A stretch of 25,543 bases of DNA, taken from Prolixibacteraceae bacterium. GTDB taxonomy: Bacteria; Bacteroidota; Bacteroidia; Bacteroidales; Prolixibacteraceae. The position numbers and the translations under genes were made by a program. Positions 8,682 to 15,818 of this stretch are shown here, piece by piece; within the stretch, counting starts at the first letter, position 1, and each line of letters begins with the position of its first letter. Location: the NCBI GenBank assembly GCA_017998095.1, contig JAGODU010000047.1, positions 1 through 25,543 on the forward strand, read 5' to 3'. A model generated the notes under the pieces. That model had not been told where the DNA came from and did not search any database. It worked only from the letters and a program-made list of their open reading frames with translations.

Positions 8682-8889
8682 AGAATAATATATTAATAAA
8701 GACAAATTTGGAATGTTGAAAAACAATAATCGTTTTATCTCTTATTAAAATTTAAGTAAGAAGTAAAAGAGAGAAATAGGTTGAAGAATGAAATAAAAAT
8801 TCTAATTTTATATTATATAAAGGCTTGAGTATATAGTCCGCAAATATTTATTTCAACCACAAATAAAATTGATAGCTAATTTTTTGAAT

Positions 8890-9651
8890 ATGATCAAAAA
8901 AATAAAATATTTAATACTTGCTTTCTCTCTAATATTTAACGTCTTAATATGCCGGGCACAATCTGAATTCAAGTTTGGCATTTCAATGGGACCAGTTGTT
9001 CCAATTGGAGATTTTAAAAACATTGATAACAATTCTTTCAACTCGGGATATGCAAAAACAGGCTTTTCATTAACAGTTGACGGCAATTATTACATTCACA
9101 ACAGAGTTGCAATATCAGCAGCTTTTCACTTCGGAAATTCAGCAATCGATGGTTCATTATACAGCAATCGCCTGTATAATGAATTGGCAGCATATCTTCC
9201 TCCAATTGAAGAGAAATCTGAAGAAGTAAAATTCACAATCAATGAATGGCTATGGGCTGCTCCGCTAATTGGAGCAAAATATAATTATCCTGTTTCAATA
9301 AACAAGATATATGTTGAAGTCGGAGCTTTTACAGGAGTATCATTTACTCAGATACCTGACCAAAATTTGTTTTATCTTGACGGAAAGAATGACAGGGAAA
9401 TTCTATCTCAAAATGTAGAAGACAAGGTTATAACTGTTCCGATAATGCTGAATGGGGGTATAAGGTTTAAAATCAATAAAAGAATGCAGTTTAGTATTAC
9501 TTCAGAATATTATTATACGCGGGTTGACTTTACTCATGTCAGTTATATCAAACTTGATAATTCAGTAGAAAACACAGAATTATTTAAAAACTCATTCAGC
9601 GTTCCAATCCGGACAATAAATTTTAAAGCAGGGTTAATTTACAATTTATAA
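8890..9651 (+). CDS. Small outer-membrane beta-barrel protein (PorT/opacity-like)
   Basis: This predicted outer-membrane barrel has 253 residues from the ATG at 8890. An in-frame TTG at 8869 would add only seven residues ahead of the signal peptide and is rejected. The signal peptide MIKKIKYLILAFSLIFNVLI is followed by CRAQ, with cleavage likely before or at the Gln. LIC does not meet the lipobox rule at position -1. The mature protein opens with FKFGISMGPVVPIGDFKN, the usual first strand of Bacteroidota barrels of the outer-membrane beta-barrel domain type. It continues with alternating strands (SLTVDGNYYIHNRVAISAAF, IYVEVGAFTGVSF, MQFSITSEYYYTRVDF) and ends INFKAGLIYNL. It is a single gene. 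The specific function is unknown. Confidence 0.8.
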   Translation: MIKKIKYLILAFSLIFNVLICRAQSEFKFGISMGPVVPIGDFKNIDNNSFNSGYAKTGFSLTVDGNYYIHNRVAISAAFHFGNSAIDGSLYSNRLYNELAAYLPPIEEKSEEVKFTINEWLWAAPLIGAKYNYPVSINKIYVEVGAFTGVSFTQIPDQNLFYLDGKNDREILSQNVEDKVITVPIMLNGGIRFKINKRMQFSITSEYYYTRVDFTHVSYIKLDNSVENTELFKNSFSVPIRTINFKAGLIYNL

Positions 9652-9710
9652 AAGTCAATTAATCTGTCTACTAACCTGTTAGAAAAATTGTTGCATTTTG
9701 TTTTTTAAAA

Positions 9711-9742
9711 TTGTAATCTTTAAAAATATTATAGTAATATTG
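9711..9742 (+). promoter_or_regulatory. Probable -33/-7 promoter of the riboswitch transcript
   Basis: TTG at 9711-9713 and TAATATTG at 9735-9742 (one mismatch to TAnnTTTG) are separated by 21 bases. This places transcription start near 9748-9750, just before the first riboswitch stem. Confidence 0.45.
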
Positions 9743-9753
9743 CACAAGTATTG

Positions 9754-9918
9754 GCTGACCGTATTTTTACATGACGGTCATTAATAGGGAATGCCGTGAG
9801 ATTCGGCAACAGTACCCGCTGCTGTAAGTCCTGTTAATTTTTACAACAATTCTTTTGCCACTGTTCAATAAATCGAATGGGAAGGCGTTGTAGAAAGGGA
9901 TAAGTCAGAAGACCTGCC
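9754..9918 (+). promoter_or_regulatory. Cobalamin (adenosylcobalamin-type) riboswitch
   Basis: The B12 box AAGTCAGAAGACCTGCC is at 9902-9918. Upstream are the other conserved aptamer blocks: a 7-bp stem TGACCGT (9756-9762) with ACGGTCA (9774-9780), then GGGAATGCCGTGAGATTCGG (9788-9807), then the ACCCGCTGCTGTAA core (9814-9827). It lies 125 bases before the ATG of the lipoprotein gene at 10044, on the same strand. By analogy with other B12 riboswitches, cobalamin binding is expected to lower expression of that gene. The expression platform (9919-10043, containing CTTTCGGGAAAAAAGGC) is not resolved by eye. I see no clear intrinsic terminator in it, so translational control is possible. Confidence 0.93.
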
Positions 9919-10043
9919 AATAGATTTAAAATATTTTTTGCTTTCGGGAAAAAAGGCATTAATGATAAATACTCGTAAATATCATTTCTACTTAATTTCA
10001 GAAAGTTCATAGTGTACTTTTTTTAACTTAAATATTTATTGAA

Positions 10044-11051
10044 ATGAAAAATTTATTAAAACACTTATGGGCAATAACTTTTTTAGGTTTTGTATTTGCT
10101 TCTTGTTACGATGAAAATTCAGCTCCTGTAGTAATCTCAGACAATCTTACTGACACTACTATCCATGTTGGGAATGAATTGATTCTTGAATCAGAAATTC
10201 AGTCTGACTATGTGTTCAATTATGAATGGTACATCAACAATGAATTAAAAAGTTCAGAACCTGTATTTGTTTTCACACCTGGAATATCAGGGGAATACAA
10301 GGTCAAGGTTTTAGTTGAAAATAAATATGGAAAGGATAGTATTGAAACAATGATAACAGTACTTCCACGAATACTGAACATTGACTTTGAAAACCTTACA
10401 TTAGGCAGCAACAATTACTGGAACGGCTCAGACGGCACAGGCAGCTTCAGCTCAGGTATTGCTAATTTTAAGAACACCTACGATGCATCATTTATGTATT
10501 GGGAAGGGATGAGCTACTCAAATATGCACGATGCCGAAACAGCAGGATATGGTAATCAATACAGTGTTTTCAATAAAGATAACGGAGAAAACAAATTCTC
10601 TGTATATTATTATATGATGATGAACGACCCTGCAATTGAGTTTACCAATAATCAACTTATCGAAGTACAAAGCATAGATATTTGCAATACTACTTATACA
10701 GCTCTTTCAATGAAAAACGGTGATGCTTTTTCAAAGAAATTCGGAGGAGAAACAGGAAATGACAAAGACTTTTTAAAAGTTACAATTGAAGGATATGATT
10801 TATCGGGCAAGGTTATTTCTTCTTTGGATGTGTATTTAGCAGATTTCAGATCTGATAATAATTCAGAAGACTATATAATTAGCACCTGGAAGAAAATTAA
10901 TATTTCTTCATTGGGAGCAGTAAATAAGCTTGGATTCAAATTTGAATCAAGCGATAAGGGTGACTGGGGAATTAACACACCCTGCTACCTTTGTTTGGAT
11001 AACATTGCTTATTATGAAAATGAAGATCTCTTAATAAATAAACAGAACTAA
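10044..11051 (+). CDS. B12-riboswitch-controlled lipoprotein, PKD/Ig-like plus DUF4465-type domain
   Basis: This 335-residue lipoprotein is likely surface-exposed. The signal peptide MKNLLKHLWAITFLGFVFASC has a lipobox FASC with Cys21. Residues about 35-107 form an Ig/PKD-like beta domain (FNYEWYINNELKSSEP, FTPGISGEYKVKVLVENKYG). Residues about 112-328 look like DUF4465: IDFENLTLGSNNYWNGSDGT, FSSGIANFKNTYD, NQYSVFNKDNG and a closing CYLCLDNIAYYEN. DUF4465-type lipoproteins under cobalamin riboswitches occur in Bacteroidota. From memory, the B12-binding BtuH proteins of Bacteroides are of this kind, which I could not check. Binding or presenting corrinoids to a TonB-dependent BtuB is therefore the leading guess. 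No btuB or btuFCD gene is present in the window. The gene is alone between the riboswitch and the terminator at 11096. Confidence 0.8.
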   Translation: MKNLLKHLWAITFLGFVFASCYDENSAPVVISDNLTDTTIHVGNELILESEIQSDYVFNYEWYINNELKSSEPVFVFTPGISGEYKVKVLVENKYGKDSIETMITVLPRILNIDFENLTLGSNNYWNGSDGTGSFSSGIANFKNTYDASFMYWEGMSYSNMHDAETAGYGNQYSVFNKDNGENKFSVYYYMMMNDPAIEFTNNQLIEVQSIDICNTTYTALSMKNGDAFSKKFGGETGNDKDFLKVTIEGYDLSGKVISSLDVYLADFRSDNNSEDYIISTWKKINISSLGAVNKLGFKFESSDKGDWGINTPCYLCLDNIAYYENEDLLINKQN

Positions 11052-11095
11052 AAAAATTGTGTTGAAAATGTCAGTTTGCCAAACTGATTAAAAAC

Positions 11096-11122
11096 AAAAA
11101 GGCCGGTATATCCGGCCTTTTT
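11096..11122. terminator. Strong bidirectional terminator
   Basis: AAAAAGGCCGG (11096-11106) pairs with CCGGCCTTTTT (11112-11122) around a TATAT loop, with A and T tracts on both sides. It serves the lipoprotein gene ending at 11051 (+) and the convergent TPR gene ending at 11140 (-). A second small hairpin, TCAGTTTGCCAAACTGA, lies just before it at 11071-11087. Confidence 0.9.
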
Positions 11123-11139
11123 TTATATCTGAAAAGAAA

Positions 11140-11946
11140 TTACTTCTTGATACTTGCTTTGTAATCGTTGAATGATTGAATATTATCGTTGCAGGTTTTT
11201 AAATATGAATTGGCAATTTCATTTAAAGCATCATATTTTAAAACATCCTGAAACAAAGGAATTGCTTGTGTAAACTTAGCAACAGCAAGTTCCATATTTT
11301 TAAGATAATCTTCAGGCTTGCCGGTTGAAGCTGCCTTTGCAAGTTCATTAGCTTCGTTAAAAGGAACAGAAGCTTTGTTCAGCATAGGAGCAGTAAGCAT
11401 CTTTAGCATTTTAGGAAGATTCTTGCTGTCAGGATACTTTGCGATAGCATCAATCAAAACTTCCTGCATTTTATCTTCTTTACCTGCCTCTTTATAAATA
11501 TCAGCCATATATAAAGCACATATGTCTTCTTTGTATTTAAGTTCAATCGATTTCTGGAAATAGCTCATAGCTACATCATTCTTGTTCATTTTGCTGGCAG
11601 CCAAAGCCATATTAAAAGCAGTTGAACCGTCATTAGCAGCTTCTTCACCTCCTTTAGCCAAATATTTTTCCAGATAGCTGAAAGCTGATTCATAGTCTTT
11701 TTGTTTAAGAAATTCTGATGCAGCATATTTAAAGCTACTTGTGTAAAGACTTTTAGTGTTAATATCGTCAGCAATGCCTTCTTCTCCTGAATTAAGATAC
11801 TTTTCCCATTGATTGATTGCTTCTACATAATTCTTGTTACGGAATGCTTCATTACCATTGTTTTTAGCTTGTAAGCCTTCACTCAAATCCTGCGCAAATA
11901 CCGACACAGATAATAAAAACATAACTACAAATAAATAATTCTTCAT
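11140..11946 (-). CDS. Secreted or periplasmic TPR protein
   Basis: This 268-residue protein has the signal peptide MKNYLFVVMFLLSVSVFAQ with cleavage after AQ or before Asp20. It is followed by tetratricopeptide-type helical hairpins: NNGNEAFRNKNYVEAINQWE (about 28-47), SEFLKQKDYESAFSYLEKYL, ALAASKMNKNDVAMSYFQKS and CALYMADIYKEAGKEDKMQE. The C-terminal part is a helical segment with FTQAIPLFQDVLKYDALNE. TPR arrays mediate protein-protein contacts, and export suggests the periplasm. No partner is indicated. It has its own -33/-7 promoter at 11992-12021. It is 136 bases downstream of the small TPR gene on the same strand and ends at the bidirectional terminator at 11096. Confidence 0.85.
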   Translation of the reverse strand: MKNYLFVVMFLLSVSVFAQDLSEGLQAKNNGNEAFRNKNYVEAINQWEKYLNSGEEGIADDINTKSLYTSSFKYAASEFLKQKDYESAFSYLEKYLAKGGEEAANDGSTAFNMALAASKMNKNDVAMSYFQKSIELKYKEDICALYMADIYKEAGKEDKMQEVLIDAIAKYPDSKNLPKMLKMLTAPMLNKASVPFNEANELAKAASTGKPEDYLKNMELAVAKFTQAIPLFQDVLKYDALNEIANSYLKTCNDNIQSFNDYKASIKK

Positions 11947-11991
11947 ACTGTTATAATATTAAAAAATTGATTACTAATATTTCACGATTTC

Positions 11992-12021
11992 CAAAGATAA
12001 TTAAAATGATTTTTTATCAAA
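11992..12021 (-). promoter_or_regulatory. -33/-7 promoter for the secreted TPR gene
   Basis: On the minus strand TTTG (12021-12018) is followed after 18 bases by TATCTTTG (11999-11992), an exact TAnnTTTG match at near-canonical spacing. It lies about 45 bases before the ATG at 11946. Confidence 0.55.
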
Positions 12022-12082
12022 ATCTTTTAATAAAATTTGTCAATCTAAACCAATTACAATAAAAACTGTGCCAAATTATTAA

Positions 12083-12361
12083 TTAAGGATTATACAGATC
12101 TGTATGTCGGAATTTAAGTATTTCAACTACCATCTTTTTATAGTTCCGGGCGATAGCATTATCCGGCTCTAAATCAAGAACTTTATTGAGTTTATTAAGT
12201 GCTTCACCCCATTCCTGATTTTTATAATTAATCTTTGCTAAAAGCAATAAAACATCAATATCATTATCATTTTTTTTAAATAATGAGGATGCAATTAATA
12301 GAGATTCATTTATTTTACCTTCTTCAAATAGTTTATTTGCTTGTAATATAGTATTTTCCAT
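12083..12361 (-). CDS. Small cytoplasmic TPR protein
   Basis: This 92-residue protein is made of two to three TPR helical pairs: ILQANKLFEEGKINESLLIA (4-23), VLLLLAKINYKNQEWGEALN (about 54-73) and LNKVLDLEPDNAIARNYKKM, which shows the canonical LEPDNA turn. It has no signal peptide and no membrane segment. The ATG at 12361 lies seven bases after the stop of the glycerate kinase gene, so it is the third gene of the RSH-glycerate kinase operon. The close coupling may mean a shared regulatory context, but its partner is unknown. Confidence 0.8.
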   Translation of the reverse strand: MENTILQANKLFEEGKINESLLIASSLFKKNDNDIDVLLLLAKINYKNQEWGEALNKLNKVLDLEPDNAIARNYKKMVVEILKFRHTDLYNP

Positions 12362-12368
12362 TATTGTA

Positions 12369-13499
12369 TCATTTTAAATTTTTTAATTCGTTTATGAGAT
12401 TGACTTTTCCCTGAGCCCTTCTTACAATTTCATTATAAGTTCGGGCAATAATATCATCATTATCAGCAAAATCGCAATCCAATTCTATAGTATTCAATAA
12501 TGATGAAGAATATTCATAAGAGAGATTACTTTTTGCACAAATAAAAAAAACAGGTCTATTAATTTTTTCTGCAAATCTAATTATTTCCCCTGTAACCTTA
12601 CCTGAAAAGGATGTGTTGTCCAAAATACCTTCACCGGTAAAAATTACATCACATAGTTCGGCTTTAGTAAAAAACCCTGATAATTCAAGAATAAAATCTG
12701 CACCTTTTTCAATATCAGCATGAAATAAAGCACTAAAAGAAGCAGCAATTCCTCCTGCAGCGCCACCACCCTTTAAGTATGAAATGTCTTTGCCTGATGT
12801 TTGGAATAAAGCTCCTGCAAATAATGAAAGATTTTTATCAAGTATATTTACTTCTTTGGTGGAAGCACCTTTCTGGGGACCGAAAATAATCGCAGATCCT
12901 TGTTTCCCGACAATTGGATTCTCAACATCAGTAAGAACAGTAATTTCTATTCCTTTAAGAAGAATTTCAGCTTCAGTTGAATCAATAAAAGTCACTTGTC
13001 CTGTTGCAGAACCGTTTCCTTTGACAATCTTTTCATCCTTATAATAAAAATTAACTCCCAGAGCCATTAATGCGCCCATTCCTCCGTCAACAGTAGCACT
13101 ACCCCCTAACCCAAGTATAATCTTTTTGGCTCCGGCTTCAACAGAAGCCCTGATAAGCTGTCCGGTACCATAAGAAGAAGCTTTCAAAGCTGAATATTCT
13201 TCGGGTTTGAGAAGTTGTAAGCCGGAAGCAGAAGACAAATCAATAATTGCTGTTCCATATTTATTAAGGAAGAAGCCACTTTGAATTTCTCTTCCAAGAG
13301 GATCTTCAACCCGGCATGGAAAGAAATCGGCCTTTATAATACGGGCAATAACGGGAGCTGTATTGTCGCCTCCGTCAGCAACAGGCATATTAATAATTTC
13401 AAAATCAGAAACAGAAGATAGCCCGGCAGAAATAGCTTCTGCAAATTCAAACGAAGAAAGGGAGCCTTTCATTGAATTAGGTGCAACTAGAATTCTCAT
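12369..13499 (-). CDS. Glycerate kinase (GarK/GlxK family)
   Basis: This cytoplasmic kinase phosphorylates D-glycerate with ATP. Family members of this type normally give 2-phosphoglycerate, feeding lower glycolysis. Its 376 residues match the family length. Signatures are MRILVAPNSMKGSLSS at the N-terminus, MPVADGGDNT (about 38-47; many homologues have ADGGEGT), LGLGGSATVDGGMGALMALG (129-148), GGGAAGGIAASFSALF and FTGEGILDNTSFSGKV near the C-terminus. The start ATG at 13499 overlaps the stop of the RelA/SpoT gene by four bases (ATGA), which suggests translational coupling. The small TPR gene follows after seven bases. Confidence 0.93.
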   Translation of the reverse strand: MRILVAPNSMKGSLSSFEFAEAISAGLSSVSDFEIINMPVADGGDNTAPVIARIIKADFFPCRVEDPLGREIQSGFFLNKYGTAIIDLSSASGLQLLKPEEYSALKASSYGTGQLIRASVEAGAKKIILGLGGSATVDGGMGALMALGVNFYYKDEKIVKGNGSATGQVTFIDSTEAEILLKGIEITVLTDVENPIVGKQGSAIIFGPQKGASTKEVNILDKNLSLFAGALFQTSGKDISYLKGGGAAGGIAASFSALFHADIEKGADFILELSGFFTKAELCDVIFTGEGILDNTSFSGKVTGEIIRFAEKINRPVFFICAKSNLSYEYSSSLLNTIELDCDFADNDDIIARTYNEIVRRAQGKVNLINELKNLK

Positions 13500-15694
13500 T
13501 GAAAATCACCCCTGGAAACCTGTTGTATTCCTTTAATATTTTTCAACTTATGCATCAGAAATTCAAGGTGTTCAACATTATTAACATAGACACGCAAGGT
13601 GCCTTCAAATACTCCGTTTTTTGTATCGACATTAACAGAGCGCATTTGAACACCAACATCCTTAGCAATGATATATGAGATATCAGCCACTATTCCATCT
13701 CTGGCTGATCCTGAAAGATGAATAGTAGCCTGGAAGGAGTTGAACTGCTTTGTCTGTCTCCACATAGCTTTAATGAAGCGATATGGATATCTTTCATACA
13801 TTTGCTTGGCATTAGGACAATTAACCCTGTGTATTTTAATACCTTCCCTGATAGTAATGAATCCAAATATATCGTCACCAAAGATAGGACTACAACACTG
13901 AGCAAGCTTGTAAACCACGTTTTTCAGGTCTTTGTCAATAATGAGAAATTCGTTTCCTGAATCAAAAGAAAGATTTTCTACAACCTTTTTAGGCAGCAAT
14001 TCACCAAGAACATCTTTTGCTTTGGTATCGGCATCTTCGTTACCTTTTATAACATTCTTAAGTTCAAGGGCTTCAATCTTACCTAATGAAACATTATAAA
14101 ACAAGTCCTGAGCAGATTTTATTTTAAAATGAGAAAGCAATTGACGGAGGATTTCATCATTATATTCAAGTTTCCAGTTTTTGAATTTCCTTTTTACAAT
14201 TTCCTTTCCGTTTTCAGCTTCTCTTTTTTTCTCTTCATTCAGGCTGGCTTTAATTCTTGTCTTTGCCTTTGAAGTTACAACAAAATCAAGCCAGTCGAGC
14301 TTTGGTCTTTGATTCGAAGAGGTTTCAATAGAAACCTGATCACCATTTTTCAGTTTATACTTAATGGTTACCTTTTTTTGGTTTACTTTTCCACCCACAC
14401 ATCTGTCTCCCAGATCAGAATGAATTTCATAAGCAAAATCAAGAATAGTAGATCCTGCTTGTAATTTTTTCAGGTCGCCCTTAGGAGTAAAAATATAAAT
14501 CTCATCATCATAAATATTTGATTTGAAATCTTCGATGACCTCATTAGTATCGCCGGTTGAATTTTCAAGCATTTCCCTGATTCCTTTAAGCCATTTATCG
14601 AGCTCATCGTTTCCTTTTCCTCCTTTATATTTCCAATGTGCAGCAAGTCCTTTTTCAGCAACTTCATCCATTCTTCTTGTTCTGATTTGCACTTCAACCC
14701 ATTTACCAAGAGGTCCCATTACTGTTGTATGCAATGATTCATAGCCGTTGGATTTAGGAATAGAAATCCAGTCGCGCATACGTTCAGGATTAGGCTGATA
14801 TTCTTCAGTTACGATTGAGTAAACCTGCCAGCATTCAGATTTCTCATTGGCTAAATCTGAATCCAGAATAATTCTGATTGCAAATAAATCAAATACCTCT
14901 TCAAAAGTCACCCTTTGCTTTTTCATTTTATTCCAGATAGAATAAATTGATTTGGTACGGGCTTTCATTTCAAACTTAAATCCTTTTAACTTAAGTTTAA
15001 GTTCAATAGGTTTAACAAAAGCACTAACGAAATTCTTTCTTTCTTCAACAGTTTCTTCAAGTTTCTTGACAATATTTGAATACTCTTCAGGGCGCAGATA
15101 TTTTAAAGAAGCATCTTCAAGCTCTGTTTTAATATTATAAATGCCCATCCTGTGAGCAAGTGGAGCATAAAGAAAAGAAGACTCACTAGCATACTTTTCC
15201 TGCAATTCAGCAGGCAAATTATCAAGGTGTCTCATATCCTGAAGTCTGTCAGCTATTTTGATAAGAACAACCCTGAAATCGCCTGATAAAGCAAGTAAAA
15301 GCCGTCGGAAGTTTTCTGAGTGAATAGAAATAGTAACAGTATCGATAGAGTTTATTTTAAAGAGGCCATCGAGAAGTTGCATTACCTGATCACCAAAAAG
15401 CAGAGGCAATTTAGAAATTAGGTTATCCTTTTCATGGGTGCTTTCAAAAACATTATGAAGTAAAGCAGCAACAACAGGATCGGTGCCCAGACCAATTTCA
15501 AGGGCAACAATTTTAGCAACTGCCAATGAATGAAAGATAATCGGACCGCCTGTTTCCCATGAAGTATCACCAAGAATTTCATAAGCTGCACGGGCAGCAT
15601 CCTCTACCTTCTTTAAATCAATATTCTGATTATTCTTTTTAAAAAGTGTAAGCGTCTCCTGCAAAACAACTTCAAAGCCGGCATTATCTTCCAT
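13496..15694 (-). CDS. RelA/SpoT homologue (RSH), apparently synthetase-only
   Basis: This long-type (p)ppGpp enzyme of 732 residues has the domain order HD hydrolase, synthetase, TGS, zinc-finger/RIS and ACT. The synthetase domain keeps its key residues: KARTKSIYSIWNKM (244-257), D269 in EVFDLFAIRII, SNGYESLHTTV (315-325) and E334 in EVQIRT. The loop RMRD (305-308) resembles the RxKD form of Rel/SpoT rather than the ExDD of E. coli RelA. The hydrolase domain is degenerate: HN at 80-81 replaces the metal-binding HD, ES at 84-85 replaces ED, and ADRLQDMR (148-155) replaces ADRLHNMR. First His55 remains. TGS begins near 396 (DEIYIFTPKGDLKKL). The CC motif LAQCCSPIFGDDIFGF and HRVNCPN mark the zinc-finger region, and ACT closes the protein. 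Expected role: making (p)ppGpp on the ribosome during starvation. Confidence 0.95.
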   Translation of the reverse strand: MEDNAGFEVVLQETLTLFKKNNQNIDLKKVEDAARAAYEILGDTSWETGGPIIFHSLAVAKIVALEIGLGTDPVVAALLHNVFESTHEKDNLISKLPLLFGDQVMQLLDGLFKINSIDTVTISIHSENFRRLLLALSGDFRVVLIKIADRLQDMRHLDNLPAELQEKYASESSFLYAPLAHRMGIYNIKTELEDASLKYLRPEEYSNIVKKLEETVEERKNFVSAFVKPIELKLKLKGFKFEMKARTKSIYSIWNKMKKQRVTFEEVFDLFAIRIILDSDLANEKSECWQVYSIVTEEYQPNPERMRDWISIPKSNGYESLHTTVMGPLGKWVEVQIRTRRMDEVAEKGLAAHWKYKGGKGNDELDKWLKGIREMLENSTGDTNEVIEDFKSNIYDDEIYIFTPKGDLKKLQAGSTILDFAYEIHSDLGDRCVGGKVNQKKVTIKYKLKNGDQVSIETSSNQRPKLDWLDFVVTSKAKTRIKASLNEEKKREAENGKEIVKRKFKNWKLEYNDEILRQLLSHFKIKSAQDLFYNVSLGKIEALELKNVIKGNEDADTKAKDVLGELLPKKVVENLSFDSGNEFLIIDKDLKNVVYKLAQCCSPIFGDDIFGFITIREGIKIHRVNCPNAKQMYERYPYRFIKAMWRQTKQFNSFQATIHLSGSARDGIVADISYIIAKDVGVQMRSVNVDTKNGVFEGTLRVYVNNVEHLEFLMHKLKNIKGIQQVSRGDFQ

Positions 15695-15732
15695 GATGAT
15701 AGTTTTAAATATTTAAAAGAATACCCTCCAAA

Positions 15733-15740
15733 CAAAAATA
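15733..15740 (-). promoter_or_regulatory. -7 box for the RSH-glycerate kinase-TPR operon
   Basis: On the minus strand 15740-15733 reads TATTTTTG, an exact TAnnTTTG match 38 bases before the ATG at 15694. No clear -33 element is visible. It lies beyond the terminator of the alcohol dehydrogenase gene, which supports independent transcription. Confidence 0.35.
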
Positions 15741-15766
15741 AAAATAAAAGAATGTAATATAGATAT

Positions 15767-15797
15767 AAAAAATCCTGCTTTTTATGGAAGCAGGATT
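15767..15797 (-). terminator. Rho-independent terminator of the alcohol dehydrogenase gene
   Basis: On the minus strand AAATCCTGCTT (15797-15787 side) pairs with AAGCAGGATTT across a seven-base loop (15781-15787), with an 11-bp perfect stem. A run of six T follows on that strand (A run at 15767-15772 on the plus strand). Confidence 0.85.
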
Positions 15798-15818
15798 TAG
15801 TAATCTATATTTAAGATA

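Larger units (their letters stand above)
8480..8889. other. Intergenic stretch with no firm gene
   Basis: This region of about 410 bases separates the divergent SpmAB gene and the barrel gene at 8890. It is very AT-rich except for the 33-bp inverted repeat at 8608-8681. It also contains a small palindrome, TGAATACTATTCA (8591-8603), and a doubtful 25-codon frame (8604-8527, -). Bases 8690-8880 are nearly all A/T with no convincing gene. I see no clear promoter box for either flanking gene. Confidence 0.7.

Noticed and set aside
9671..9682. Small hairpin CTAACCTGTTAG after the barrel gene as a terminator
   Set aside because: Five-base stem with a two-base loop and no T tract; too weak to support.
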